Positions 1-8,370 of a DNA stretch of 64,000 nucleotides are shown piece by piece. Positions within the stretch are counted from its first letter, which is position 1. Every line of letters starts with the position of its first letter. The translations under genes were made by a program, and so were the position numbers. The stretch lies in contig DXXG01000027.1 of assembly GCA_019416455.1 (NCBI GenBank), positions 62,001 to 126,000 of the forward strand. Reading direction: 5' to 3'. Below the pieces are notes generated by a model. The model was not told the DNA's origin. It did no database searches and saw only the letters and a list, made by a program, of their open reading frames with translations. The DNA is from Clostridiales bacterium (GTDB lineage: Bacteria; Bacillota; Clostridia; Oscillospirales; Acutalibacteraceae).

Positions 1-260
1 TCCTGGACGAGGCCACCAGTTCGGTGGATACCCGCACCGAGGTGCTGATCCAGAAGGCCATGGACAATCTGATGGAGGGCCGCACCAGCTTCATCATTGC
101 TCACCGGCTGTCCACCATCCGGGGCGCGGATCTGATCTTGTGCATGAAGGACGGAGACATCGTGGAGCAAGGCACCCACGAGGAACTGATGGCAAAGGGC
201 GGCTTCTACGCGGGGCTGTACAACAGTCAGTTTGAGACCGCGGACGCCCAGGCTGGTTGA
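1..260 (+). CDS. ABC exporter ATP-binding/permease protein, C-terminal end (partial)
   Basis: Only the last 85 or so residues are inside the window; the reading frame is open to the left edge. What remains is the end of a nucleotide-binding domain: the Walker B tail with catalytic Glu (LDEATSSVD), the H-loop (IAHRLST) and the closing segment [13 protein letters not shown] typical of fused TMD-NBD multidrug or lipid exporters. The sequence closely resembles the four complete exporter subunits further along (25437-29276 and 50477-54153). Substrate cannot be inferred. The stop codon lies 16 bases before the next start, so it is probably cotranscribed with the cytidylate-kinase-like gene. Family assignment is secure; completeness is not visible. 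Confidence 0.9.
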   Translation, partial: LDEATSSVDTRTEVLIQKAMDNLMEGRTSFIIAHRLSTIRGADLILCMKDGDIVEQGTHEELMAKGGFYAGLYNSQFETADAQAG

Positions 261-276
261 ACAGGGGGGCATAAAC

Positions 277-888
277 GTGAAAGGATATCATATCATCACC
301 ATTGAGCGGGAGTACGCCAGCGGCGGCTCCCAGGTGGGAAAACTCACCGGGGAGGCTTTGGGGATCCCTGTTTACGGCCGGGAGATCCTGGAAATGGCCG
401 CCAGGGAAGGGGGCACCACCCCGGAATATATCGAGCATCTGGAAGAGACGGATACCAATTCCCTGTTGTACTCCTTGGTAGCCATGGCAAAGACCGCCGG
501 GGGCCAGCTGCCCCAGATCTCCCAGACAGACCAGCTGAATCTGCTGGAAGGGCAGATCATCCAAAAGCTGGCCCAGCAGGGGCCTTGCGTCATCGTGGGA
601 CGGTGCGCCGGCTGGGTGCTCCGGGAGCGGAAAGACGTGCTCAGCGTGTTTATCCACGCCAATCGCCAAGAGCGTCTGCGCCGAGCGGTGGAGGAATACC
701 ACATCCCGGAAGAGCAGGCCGCGGCAGTGCTCCACCGGTTTGATCACCGGCGCTCCAATTTTTACCATGCCAACACAGGTTTGAATTGGCGGGAAAGGGA
801 AGGCTATCATATGGTGCTGGATAGTGGCCTGTTGGGCGTGGACCTTTGCGCCAAACTGTTAGTGACCGCCTCTCAGTCCAAGGAGTGA
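277..888 (+). CDS. cytidylate kinase-like family protein
   Basis: A 203-residue protein of the cytidylate-kinase-like family, which are P-loop kinase relatives of unproven substrate. It opens with GYHIITIEREYASGGSQVGK, where the GGSQVGK segment is the P-loop equivalent, and continues with GIPVYGREIL, a CVIVGRCAGWVL core strand and a lid-like region rich in Arg (ANRQERLRRAVEEYHI). The GTG at 277 was chosen because an AGGGGGG ribosome binding site sits 7 bases upstream; an upstream in-frame ATG at 232 lies inside the preceding gene and lacks such a site. It sits between an ABC exporter and a lipid kinase in a tight run on one strand. The biological role is not established. Confidence 0.8.
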   Translation: MKGYHIITIEREYASGGSQVGKLTGEALGIPVYGREILEMAAREGGTTPEYIEHLEETDTNSLLYSLVAMAKTAGGQLPQISQTDQLNLLEGQIIQKLAQQGPCVIVGRCAGWVLRERKDVLSVFIHANRQERLRRAVEEYHIPEEQAAAVLHRFDHRRSNFYHANTGLNWREREGYHMVLDSGLLGVDLCAKLLVTASQSKE

Positions 889-891
889 GTT

Positions 892-1776
892 ATGGAAGTT
901 TGGATCATGATCAATACTCGGGCTGGGCGTCAGCACGCCCGGGAGAACGGAGAGCGGATCCGCCGTGTGTTCGCCCTAGGCGGCGCCCGAGTTCGGGCAG
1001 CCTATACGGACACCGTGGAAGAAGCCCGGGATTTTTTGGAAAAGGCTGTTCAGCAGCAGCCGGACCGGCTGGTGTGCTGCGGGGGTGACGGCACCCTCAG
1101 CTTCGCGGTGAACGTTTTGGCCCAGCTGGGGGCGAAACTCTCTCTGGGATACATCCCCATGGGCACCACCAACGATTTTGCCAGTTCTCTGGGCATCGCC
1201 AAGGAGCCTTCCAAAGCGGCGGAACAGATCCAAAACGGTGTTCTCCACCAGCTGGATCTGGGCCGGTTTCAGGACAGGCGGTTTCTGTACGTGGCCTCCT
1301 TTGGGGCTTTCACCCAATCCTCTTATAAGGTGGACCAGGGAAAGAAAGCGGCTTTGGGACATTTCGCCTATGTGCTGGAAGGCGCCAAGGAACTGCCCTT
1401 TGTCCGGCCTTGCGCCGCCACCGTGGAAACGGAGGAGGAACGCTTTGAAGGGGAATTCCTCTTCGGAGCGGTGAGCAATTCCACCTCTTTGGGAGGCGTG
1501 GTGAAGCTGGATTCAGAACAGGTCTGGATGGATGACGGTCTGTTGGAGCTGACTCTGGTGCGCATGCCGAAAAATCCCCTGGAAATGGGCCAGATCGCCC
1601 AGATGATGGGCCAGGGACGGCTTCAGGGGGATCTGGTGATCCAGCGCTCGGTGAAAGAGGTCACCTTCTGCTGTCCCCAGCCCTTCCCCTGGTCGCTGGA
1701 CGGAGAGTACGCCTCTGGCGAAGAACAGATCCGCATCACTGTGGAACCCGGCGGTCTGGATCTGATTTGTGAATAA
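892..1776 (+). CDS. diacylglycerol kinase family lipid kinase (YegS/DgkB-like)
   Basis: A 294-residue lipid kinase of the DAGK catalytic-domain family. The nucleotide-binding motif CCGGDGTLSFAVN is near residue 60 and the companion PMGTTNDFASSLGI lies around residue 90, both diagnostic for the YegS/DgkB fold. The C-terminal half is the beta-rich domain with the SLDGEYASGEE closing motif. Such enzymes phosphorylate diacylglycerol or a related lipid at the inner membrane face, recycling lipid for phospholipid or teichoic-acid metabolism; the exact lipid is inferred only. ATG at 892 follows AAGGAG at 880-885. It is the last gene of the run that starts at the left edge, and a strong terminator follows at 1792. 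Confidence 0.88.
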   Translation: MEVWIMINTRAGRQHARENGERIRRVFALGGARVRAAYTDTVEEARDFLEKAVQQQPDRLVCCGGDGTLSFAVNVLAQLGAKLSLGYIPMGTTNDFASSLGIAKEPSKAAEQIQNGVLHQLDLGRFQDRRFLYVASFGAFTQSSYKVDQGKKAALGHFAYVLEGAKELPFVRPCAATVETEEERFEGEFLFGAVSNSTSLGGVVKLDSEQVWMDDGLLELTLVRMPKNPLEMGQIAQMMGQGRLQGDLVIQRSVKEVTFCCPQPFPWSLDGEYASGEEQIRITVEPGGLDLICE

Positions 1777-1791
1777 GAACGTAATAGAGCA

Positions 1792-1827
1792 AACTATCCC
1801 CGGAACATTTCCCGGGGATAGTTTTTT
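1792..1827 (+). terminator. intrinsic terminator
   Basis: A 12-bp perfect stem (AACTATCCCCGG at 1792-1803 with CCGGGGATAGTT at 1812-1823) around an 8-base loop, running into a T tract. It ends transcription of the exporter-kinase-lipid kinase run. Confidence 0.9.
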
Positions 1828-1859
1828 CTAAAGCTGAAAATAAATTCCGAAATTATATA

Positions 1860-1913
1860 TTGACAAATGGTAATAAAAGGAGTAAGATATCATCAATAAC
1901 GATAATCATTCTC
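1860..1913 (+). promoter_or_regulatory. SigA promoter with Fur-box-like operator for rubrerythrin
   Basis: TTGACA at 1860-1865 and TAAGAT at 1883-1888 are separated by exactly 17 bp. Immediately downstream, around the predicted start of transcription, AATAACGATAATCATTCTC (1895-1913) matches the E. coli Fur consensus at 16 of 19 positions. A Fur-family repressor (Fur or PerR) bound here would block initiation. This fits an oxygen and peroxide defence gene. The promoter is seen directly; which regulator binds is inference. Confidence 0.75.
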
Positions 1914-1934
1914 ATTTTTAAAGGAGCATACATT

Positions 1935-2513
1935 ATGGAATTAAAAGGATCTCGCACGGAAGAAAATTTGCTGGCAGCGTTCAGCGGGGAATCCATGGCA
2001 CGGAATAAATACCTGTTTTTCGCCGAGAAGGCCGAGCAGGAAGGCCACCCCGAAGTAGCGGAACTGTTCAATAAAATGGCCCAGAACGAAGGCATGCACG
2101 GAAAATTGTTGTACCAGCGGCTGAAGGGGATCGGCTCCAGCGCCGCCAACCTGATGGAAGCCATGCAGGGTGAATACGGTGAGTGGACCAATATGTATCC
2201 TTCCTTTGCCAAGGTGGCTCGGGAAGAGGGCTTCGAGGAAGTGGCGGTGCTCTTTGATTCCATCGCCAAGATCGAAAGAGACCACGAGTTCCGGTTCCTT
2301 TCCGCTCTGAGCCAGCTGAACGGCGGCAAGGCGGCTCCCGCAGCTTCTGCTGCTCCCACTGCCGAGGAGAAGCAGACTGAGGTGGTCACCGTGTCCGGTT
2401 ACCGCTGCATGTTCTGCGGCGCTACCTACGAGGAGCGTCCGGACGTTTGCGGCGTATGTCAGGCAATCGGTTCCTTTGAACCCACCACCATCCAAAAGAA
2501 AGTGGAAAAATAA
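1935..2513 (+). CDS. rubrerythrin
   Basis: A 192-residue rubrerythrin: an N-terminal ferritin-like four-helix domain carrying the diiron ligands (ENLLAAFSGESMARNKY, EGMHGKL, KIERDHEFRF) followed by an Ala/Pro linker and a C-terminal rubredoxin-like iron site (YRCMFCGATYEERPDVCGVC, two CxxC pairs near residues 158-176). The family reduces hydrogen peroxide in the cytoplasm of anaerobes using electrons from rubredoxin or NADH oxidoreductases. The ATG at 1935 follows AAGGAG at 1920-1925; an in-frame TTG at 1860 is inside the promoter. The gene stands alone between two terminators. The Fur-like operator at its start site suggests induction by iron limitation or peroxide. Confidence 0.95.
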   Translation: MELKGSRTEENLLAAFSGESMARNKYLFFAEKAEQEGHPEVAELFNKMAQNEGMHGKLLYQRLKGIGSSAANLMEAMQGEYGEWTNMYPSFAKVAREEGFEEVAVLFDSIAKIERDHEFRFLSALSQLNGGKAAPAASAAPTAEEKQTEVVTVSGYRCMFCGATYEERPDVCGVCQAIGSFEPTTIQKKVEK

Positions 2514-2529
2514 TCCCACCAAGGAAAAA

Positions 2530-2571
2530 GAAATGGACAGACGGGCGTCCCTCTCCCGGCTGTCCATTTTT
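2530..2571 (+). terminator. intrinsic terminator
   Basis: AAATGGACAG (2531-2540) pairs with CTGTCCATTT (2560-2569) and is followed by more T. It ends the rubrerythrin transcript and lies between convergent genes. Confidence 0.8.
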
Positions 2572-2611
2572 ATGTTTCAGGTCTTTTTGTCATCCCCAAG
2601 CCTGCGGGCAC

Positions 2612-4105
2612 TCACTGGGAAGTGGATGTATTTTCGTAAAAGCGGGGGTTTGCCTCCCCGCCGGGAAGATTCCAAGCTCGGGCGGCTTTGCTCACTACCA
2701 GACACAGCAGGAAGGAGATCCCCATGGCCAGGCAGGCATAGAGAGGACCGTTGGGGGTGGTAAACCCCGACGCTGCCGCGGGCAGGAAAGCGGTAAGGAA
2801 GCCGCCCAGCATCCCGGCCCAGGCTCCCGCCCGGTTCAGCCCCTTCCAGTAGAGGGTCAGCAGGTAGGGGGCCAGGAAAGAGCCGGACAAAATGCCCCAG
2901 GAGTAGGACATCATCTCTAAAATGGGAGTGGGGTAGTTGGCGATCAGGTAGCTCAAGACCACAAAGGCCAGACACAGCAGCCGGGTGATGGTGGCCAGGG
3001 TGCGCTCTCCCAGGCCCTTGAGCCAGCTGGCTTTGATCAGGTCCATGGACATGGTGGAGCAGGCAGTGAGAGTGATGCTGGACAGGGTGGACACGGAAGC
3101 GGAGATAAGCAGCACCAAAATTACGCCGATGAGCAGGTTGGGCAGCCCGGCGGTGTTGAGCATGATGGGCACCAGGAAGTCAGTGCCGCCTTCCGGCATG
3201 GTCTCCCCGAAGAACAGGTGGGAGAAGGAGCCGATAAAGTAGCCGCCCCCTGCCACCAGCAGGGAGAAGAAGGTGGAGATCACCACGCCCCGGCGCACCT
3301 CCCGCTTGTCCCGGATGCCGTAGTATTTGTGGACCATCTGGGGCAGACCCCAGGTGCCGAAGCTAGTCATCAGGATGGTGGAGATCAGCGCCAGAGCCGA
3401 GGAACCGGACAAGGGCATCATCTCATGGGCTTTCATGTAGTCCATCATCCGGGAGAGGCCCGTGGTCAGGCCCCCCACTTGAGAGGAGCGCACCACCAGC
3501 ACGATCAGGGCCGCTACGCCGATCATCATCACAAAGCCCTGGACAAAGTCCGCTTTCAGGGTGGCCATATAGCCTCCCAGCACCAGTACCAGAGCGGAAG
3601 CGATGGCGATGATGATCATGCAGGCCTGCTCGTCGATGTCCAGGATCACGGAGCACACGCTGGTGAGCCCTTTGTACACGGAAGCGGAATAGGGGATGAG
3701 GAACAGGAAAATGACCACGCAGGAAAACAGACGCATCCCCGGGCTTTGGAAGCGCTTCTCAAAGAGCTGGGGCATGGACTTGATGTCGTGGCGGCGGGTC
3801 AGGTCACGGGTGCGGTTGGCCAGCACCAGCCAGGCCAGCAGAGTGCCGAACACCGCGTTGCCCAGGCCCACTAAGCCGCTCCATAGGCCGTAGTTCCACC
3901 CGGAGCCGCCGGAATAGCCGATGAACATCACCGCGGAGAAATAGGCCGTGCCGTAGGAAAGAGCGGAGATCCACGCCCCGGCGCTGCGTCCTCCCACGGT
4001 GAAGCCGGACATATCCGTGCCCTTGCGGGAATACCAAATGCCGATCCCCAGCATGAACAGCGCGTACACCCCGATGACCACCCAAATGGTCAGTTCTTTG
4101 CTCAC
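2612..4105 (-). CDS. sodium:solute symporter family (SSS) transporter
   Basis: A 497-residue integral membrane protein of the SSS family (PutP/PanF type), with about 13 predicted hydrophobic helices. Family signatures seen are FTVGGRSAGAWISALSYGTAYFSAVMFIGYSGG near the N terminus (sodium-site helix TM1/2) and the SASVSTLSSITLTACSTMSMDLI segment late in the protein (TM8 Ser/Thr of the second sodium ligand set). It would import an organic solute with sodium; the solute is not determinable. The GTG at 4105 was chosen because it sits 10 bases after AAAGGAT and gives a normal N terminus; the in-frame ATG at 4162 lies inside a palindromic operator. It has its own promoter and an operator-like palindrome, so it is probably regulated as a single gene. 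Confidence 0.88.
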   Translation of the reverse strand: MSKELTIWVVIGVYALFMLGIGIWYSRKGTDMSGFTVGGRSAGAWISALSYGTAYFSAVMFIGYSGGSGWNYGLWSGLVGLGNAVFGTLLAWLVLANRTRDLTRRHDIKSMPQLFEKRFQSPGMRLFSCVVIFLFLIPYSASVYKGLTSVCSVILDIDEQACMIIIAIASALVLVLGGYMATLKADFVQGFVMMIGVAALIVLVVRSSQVGGLTTGLSRMMDYMKAHEMMPLSGSSALALISTILMTSFGTWGLPQMVHKYYGIRDKREVRRGVVISTFFSLLVAGGGYFIGSFSHLFFGETMPEGGTDFLVPIMLNTAGLPNLLIGVILVLLISASVSTLSSITLTACSTMSMDLIKASWLKGLGERTLATITRLLCLAFVVLSYLIANYPTPILEMMSYSWGILSGSFLAPYLLTLYWKGLNRAGAWAGMLGGFLTAFLPAAASGFTTPNGPLYACLAMGISFLLCLVVSKAARAWNLPGGEANPRFYENTSTSQ

Positions 4106-4147
4106 ATGGTCCACATCCTTTTGATTTATTGCTTTAAAGCTTACATG

Positions 4148-4207
4148 CTTTAACGCATACATGTGTTAAAGTGAGGAGATTCTATCATATTTTCCGGAAA
4201 AAGGCAA
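4148..4207 (-). promoter_or_regulatory. promoter and 24-bp palindromic operator of the SSS transporter
   Basis: On the minus strand TTGCCT (4207-4202) and TAGAAT (4184-4179) are spaced 17 bp. From about +1 runs a 24-bp imperfect palindrome at 4148-4171 with half-sites CTTTAACGCATA and, reversed, CTTTAACACATG (10 of 12 identical). A second perfect palindrome GCTTTAAAGC lies at 4131-4140. The position downstream of -10 fits a repressor site. The regulator is not in the window as far as can be seen. Confidence 0.6.
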
Positions 4208-4292
4208 GAGTTCAGGGACGGGAAAAAGCCACAAAAAACCGTCCGGGTTTTTGGGAGTGGGGGTGGTTTCACAATTTCTTCATCTCTTTTTC

Positions 4293-4355
4293 TTGCTTTC
4301 GCCACAGTTAAAAGGTACAATAAATCATAATTGGGGAATAGTACCCAAATTGGGT
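4293..4355 (+). promoter_or_regulatory. promoter and palindrome upstream of the two-component operon
   Basis: TTGCTT (4293-4298) and TACAAT (4316-4321) have a 17-bp spacer. Downstream, ACCCAAATTGGGT (4343-4355) is a perfect 13-bp palindrome, a candidate operator in the leader, possibly for autoregulation by the response regulator; that last point is inference. Confidence 0.6.
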
Positions 4356-4385
4356 GAAATTATGTAAAAAGGAGGGTCCTTTTAA

Positions 4386-5081
4386 ATGGCCTCTGGAAAA
4401 ATTTTGATCGTGGATGACGATACGAATATCTGCGAGCTTCTGCGGCTCTATATTGAAAAGGAGGGCTTCGAGGCCTCCATCGCCAACGACGGCGAGACCG
4501 CCTTGAAAATGTTCGATACCGTGAATCCCGACCTGATCCTGCTGGACATCATGCTGCCCGGCTTGGACGGCTGGCAGGTGTGCCGTGAGATCCGGAAAAA
4601 GTCTGACCGGCCCATCATCATGCTGACGGCCAAGGGCGAAGTGTTCGACAAGGTGCTGGGTCTGGAACTGGGCGCCGACGACTATGTGGTGAAGCCCTTT
4701 GAGACCAAAGAGGTCATCGCCCGGATCAACGCCGTGCTCCGCCGCAGCGGCAAGCACAGCGAGGATAAGGAACAGAGCAAGGTGGTCAATTACGAGAATC
4801 TGTCCATCAACCTGACCAACTACGAGCTGAAAGTCAACGGCGTCCAGGTGGACACTCCTCCCAAGGAGATGGAACTGATCTACCATCTGGCGTCCAATCC
4901 CAACCGGGTGTTCACTCGGGACCAGCTTCTGGACGAGGTGTGGGGGTTCGACTACTACGGCGACAGCCGCACGGTGGACGTTCACGTGAAGCGCCTGCGT
5001 GAAAAGCTGGAAGGCGCTTCCGACAAATGGGCGCTGAAAACCGTGTGGGGCGTGGGTTACAAGTTCGAGGTCAAGGAATAA
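4386..5081 (+). CDS. response regulator transcription factor, OmpR/PhoB family
   Basis: A 231-residue two-component response regulator. The receiver domain (residues about 5-118) shows the acidic pocket DDD at 10-12, the phosphoacceptor Asp54 (LILLDIMLPG) and the conserved Lys of the TAKGE segment. The C-terminal winged-helix DNA-binding domain (about 133-230) has the usual TPKEMELIYHLASNPNRVFTRDQLLDEVW and SRTVDVHVKRLREKL motifs. An AAGGAGGG ribosome binding site precedes the ATG. It is the first gene of an operon with its kinase, an HtrA protease and YbaK, an arrangement like the CssRS-HtrA secretion-stress system, so a role in envelope protein quality control is a reasonable inference. Confidence 0.93.
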   Translation: MASGKILIVDDDTNICELLRLYIEKEGFEASIANDGETALKMFDTVNPDLILLDIMLPGLDGWQVCREIRKKSDRPIIMLTAKGEVFDKVLGLELGADDYVVKPFETKEVIARINAVLRRSGKHSEDKEQSKVVNYENLSINLTNYELKVNGVQVDTPPKEMELIYHLASNPNRVFTRDQLLDEVWGFDYYGDSRTVDVHVKRLREKLEGASDKWALKTVWGVGYKFEVKE

Positions 5082-5111
5082 GTCCCCTGGATAGGTGGGG
5101 AAAGGCGAACC

Positions 5112-6695
5112 ATGCAAAAAAGTATTTTCACAAGATATCTGGCTATCACCATGGCCATCGTGGTGCTCAGCTTCATCATGCTGGGCAGCGTGATGATGGT
5201 CTTTTTCTCTCAGTATTGGCGGGACGAGAAAAAGGAACTGCTGACCAAAAACGCCAATTCCATCGCGGATATGTCCAGCGTGTTCCTCACCAAAACCGGT
5301 GAGGATACCTACGAGCTGCAAACCACGGTTTTGAAGGGGTTCATCGACACCTTCTCCAACAGCATCGACGCGGACATCTTCATCACTGATCTGGAAGGGA
5401 ACATTCTCCTGGGGAACTACTCCAACAGCAAGCTCACTTCCCCCAAGGCGGTGCCCAAGCAGACCGTGGCCCAGGCGGCTCAGGGACTGTATGAGAACCG
5501 GAATACCTTCGGCGGGCTGTACCAGGGTCCCTTCTACATCATCGGCGTGCCCATGTACGCCGATGGCGGGGAACAATGTGTGGGAGCAGTGTTTGCCACC
5601 ACCAGCGCCGCCACAGTGGGCGCTTTCCAGGGGGAGGCCATCCAGATGTTCCTGGTGGCGGCGGCCGCCGCCCTGGGCGTCACCTTCTGCGTGGTGGGCG
5701 CCTTCGCCTACCGGCTGGTGAAGCCTTTGCGGCAGATGTCCGCCGCAGCTCGCAGCTTTGGCGGAGGGGACTTCTCCGTGCGGGTGCCTGTCACCAGCGG
5801 GGATGAACTGGGCCAGCTGGCCATTTCTTTCAATAACATGGCCAATTCTCTCTCCAACTCCGAGGGTACCCGGCGCAGTTTCATCGCCAACGTGTCCCAC
5901 GAGCTGAAAACTCCCATGACCACCATCGCCGGGTTCATCGACGGCATCTTGGACGGCACCATCCCCCGGGAACAGGCTGACAAGTACCTGCACATCGTTT
6001 CCGACGAAGTGAAGCGGCTCTCCCGGCTGGTGAAATCCATGCTGGACCTGTCCCGCATCGACAGCGGGGAGATGAAGCTCCATCCTTCCCACTTTGACAT
6101 CACCCATACGGTGGTCACTACCCTGCTCACCTTTGAGCAGAGCATCGACGAAAAGAAGATCGAGATCCGGGGCCTGGAAGAGGCTCAGCCCCAAATGGTC
6201 TGGGGCGACCAGGACTTGCTCCATCAGGTGGTGTACAACCTGATCGAGAACGCGGTGAAGTTCACCAACTCCCAGGGCTACATCTCCGTGTTGGTCACCG
6301 ACAGCATCGACCGCACCACGGTGACCATCGAGAACAGCGGCCAGGGTATTGCCCCCGAGGAGCTGCCCATGATCTTCGAGCGGTTCTACAAGACAGACAA
6401 ATCCCGCAGCCGGGACAAAAACGGCATGGGCTTGGGACTTTATATCGTGCGCACCATCCTGAAGCTTCACGGAGGAGATATCTCCGTCAGCTCTGTGGTG
6501 GGGCAGTATTGCCGGTTCGAGTTTTACATCCCGAAGCCTCAGGAGGCTCCCAAGCTGAAAGACACCGGCTCGTTTAAGTTAAAAGATACAGGCTCGTTTA
6601 AGACCAAAGACATCAGTTTCCGTTCCAAGTCCAAAAAGACCGACGAACCGGAAGCCGAAAGGAGTACAGAAGATGACGGACGATCAGAAGAATGA
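5112..6695 (+). CDS. sensor histidine kinase
   Basis: A 527-residue membrane sensor kinase. One transmembrane helix near residues 12-32 and another near 178-198 bracket an extracytoplasmic sensor domain. A HAMP linker follows (RLVKPLRQMSAAARSFGGGDFSVRVPV), then a HisKA domain with the phosphoacceptor His263 in NVSHELKTPMTTIAGF, then a HATPase domain with the N box (YNLIENAVKFTN) and G boxes (GMGLGLYIV). The C-terminal tail carries a short repeated motif, KLKDTGSF twice then a KTKDISF variant, that is not part of the kinase fold. The gene begins 30 bases after the regulator and its last 23 bases overlap the HtrA gene, so translation is probably coupled. Confidence 0.93.
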   Translation: MQKSIFTRYLAITMAIVVLSFIMLGSVMMVFFSQYWRDEKKELLTKNANSIADMSSVFLTKTGEDTYELQTTVLKGFIDTFSNSIDADIFITDLEGNILLGNYSNSKLTSPKAVPKQTVAQAAQGLYENRNTFGGLYQGPFYIIGVPMYADGGEQCVGAVFATTSAATVGAFQGEAIQMFLVAAAAALGVTFCVVGAFAYRLVKPLRQMSAAARSFGGGDFSVRVPVTSGDELGQLAISFNNMANSLSNSEGTRRSFIANVSHELKTPMTTIAGFIDGILDGTIPREQADKYLHIVSDEVKRLSRLVKSMLDLSRIDSGEMKLHPSHFDITHTVVTTLLTFEQSIDEKKIEIRGLEEAQPQMVWGDQDLLHQVVYNLIENAVKFTNSQGYISVLVTDSIDRTTVTIENSGQGIAPEELPMIFERFYKTDKSRSRDKNGMGLGLYIVRTILKLHGGDISVSSVVGQYCRFEFYIPKPQEAPKLKDTGSFKLKDTGSFKTKDISFRSKSKKTDEPEAERSTEDDGRSEE

Positions 6696-8370
6696 GTTCC
6701 CTACCCAGGAAGAGCCCCAGCAGGAGCTTCAGGGCGCGCCTGAGACGGAACAGACTCCTCAGCCCCAGGAAACTCCCCTCCAGCAGGAACCCCCGGCGGA
6801 ACAGCCTTTGGAGGAACGTGAGGAACTTTCCCAGGAAAAAGCAGGGGAACAGACCACTCCCTCGGAAGAAGAGTTTTCTTCTCCTGAGGAGGAGCTTCCT
6901 CCCCAGGAAGAAACTACCCAGCCGGCGGAAACTCCCGTGCCCGACGTGAAGGAGCCGGAGTATCCCCAGGGGGAACAACAGGCGGCGGTCCCGCCTCAGC
7001 AGCCCCAGCAGCCTTGGCAGGGGTATCCTCCCCAGGGCCCCTGGACGGGCTGGGGGTATCCGCCCTACGCTCAGAATCCCTCTCCCTATGGTCAGCCCCA
7101 GCAATCTTGGCAGGGTTATCCCCCTGTGGGTCAGGCGGTCAATCCTCCCAGGAAAAAGATGTCCCGGGGACTGAAAGTGTTCCTGTGGATCACTTCCGCG
7201 TTGGTGGCGGGCACGGTGATCGGCTTCTCCGCCTTTGCTATCAGCTGGGCGGTGGCCGGTCCGGGATGGGGCCAGTCGCTGGTGGAGACACTGCCCGAAA
7301 GCCCGGCGGAATCCCAGAGCCCCACCCAGGAAGAGGAGGAATCCGCTCCCCAGGTGGAGCAGCCCGATGTGGATGTCACTCCCAACACAGAGGGCATCCT
7401 CATTCAGGAAAAGCCCCAGGGCGAGCCCATGGACGCTCAGGAAGTCTATGACAAAGTGGTGAAATCCACCGTGGCGATCACCGCGTCTTACGACGGGGAA
7501 AGCACCGACAGCTCCGGCACAGGGATCATCGCCACCTCTGACGGGTATATCATTACCAATTCCCATGTGGTGCTGAACACCAAGAACGTGCTGGTCACTG
7601 TGACCACCTATGACGGTCAGCAGTATGACGCCGTGGTGGTGGGTACTGACCGCACCACCGACCTGGCAGTGATCAAGACCAACGATCACAACTTCACCCC
7701 CGCGGAATTCGGCGACGCCAGCCAGCTTTCCATTGGAGAGTGGGTGTTGGCCATCGGCAACCCCGGCGGGGAGCGGTTTGCCAGCTCCCTGACCAGAGGC
7801 ATCATCTCTGGTCTGGACCGGGCGGTGCAGAATTACAGCGAGGAAGGCATGACCTTCATCCAGACCGACGCCGCCATCAACCCCGGCAACTCCGGCGGTC
7901 CCCTGGTGAACATGTACGGTCAGGTGGTGGGTATCAACTCCTCCAAGATCATCACCGAAGGCTATGAGGGCATGGGTTTCGCCATCCCTGTGAGCAAAGC
8001 CAAGGATATTTTGGATCAGCTGCTCTCCGGCGGCTATGTGGAAGGCCGTGTGCGGCTGGGCATCACCGGTTATGACGTGACTGCCGCTCAGGCGTCCTTC
8101 TACGGTCTGCCCCGGGGCTTCGTGATCGCCTCCATTGACGAGGACAGCGCCTTTTCCGGTACGGACGCCCAGGTGGACGACATTATCGTCGCCTTGGACG
8201 GAGAGCCGGTCCAGGAGCTTTCGGATATTTCCAACTTGCTGTTGCGGTATTCGCCGGGAGATCAGGTGACCGTCACCCTGTACCGGATCCCCACCAACGG
8301 CATGGGTGAAGGGGAAGAGATCGAAGTGACCATCACCTTGTTGGAGGACAAAGGAGAGACCCAAAGATAA
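6673..8370 (+). CDS. S1C family serine protease (HtrA/DegP-like) with PDZ domain
   Basis: A 565-residue membrane-anchored HtrA protease. The first 160 or so residues form a Gln/Glu/Pro-rich, presumably disordered cytoplasmic region, followed by one transmembrane helix (FLWITSALVAGTVIGFSAFAI). The trypsin-like domain contains the complete triad: His298 (TNSHVVL), Asp330 (RTTDLAVIK) and Ser407 (NPGNSGGPL). One PDZ domain closes the protein (about 455-550). It would degrade or refold damaged proteins outside the membrane. The start overlaps the kinase gene by 23 bases and has its own AAAGGAG site. The long low-complexity N terminus is longer than in most Firmicutes homologues. Confidence 0.93.
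   Translation: MTDDQKNEFPTQEEPQQELQGAPETEQTPQPQETPLQQEPPAEQPLEEREELSQEKAGEQTTPSEEEFSSPEEELPPQEETTQPAETPVPDVKEPEYPQGEQQAAVPPQQPQQPWQGYPPQGPWTGWGYPPYAQNPSPYGQPQQSWQGYPPVGQAVNPPRKKMSRGLKVFLWITSALVAGTVIGFSAFAISWAVAGPGWGQSLVETLPESPAESQSPTQEEEESAPQVEQPDVDVTPNTEGILIQEKPQGEPMDAQEVYDKVVKSTVAITASYDGESTDSSGTGIIATSDGYIITNSHVVLNTKNVLVTVTTYDGQQYDAVVVGTDRTTDLAVIKTNDHNFTPAEFGDASQLSIGEWVLAIGNPGGERFASSLTRGIISGLDRAVQNYSEEGMTFIQTDAAINPGNSGGPLVNMYGQVVGINSSKIITEGYEGMGFAIPVSKAKDILDQLLSGGYVEGRVRLGITGYDVTAAQASFYGLPRGFVIASIDEDSAFSGTDAQVDDIIVALDGEPVQELSDISNLLLRYSPGDQVTVTLYRIPTNGMGEGEEIEVTITLLEDKGETQR

Noticed and set aside
4308..6470. Minus-strand open frame of 720 codons opposite the two-component genes
   Set aside because: Antisense to strong family matches; composition is typical of a shadow frame.
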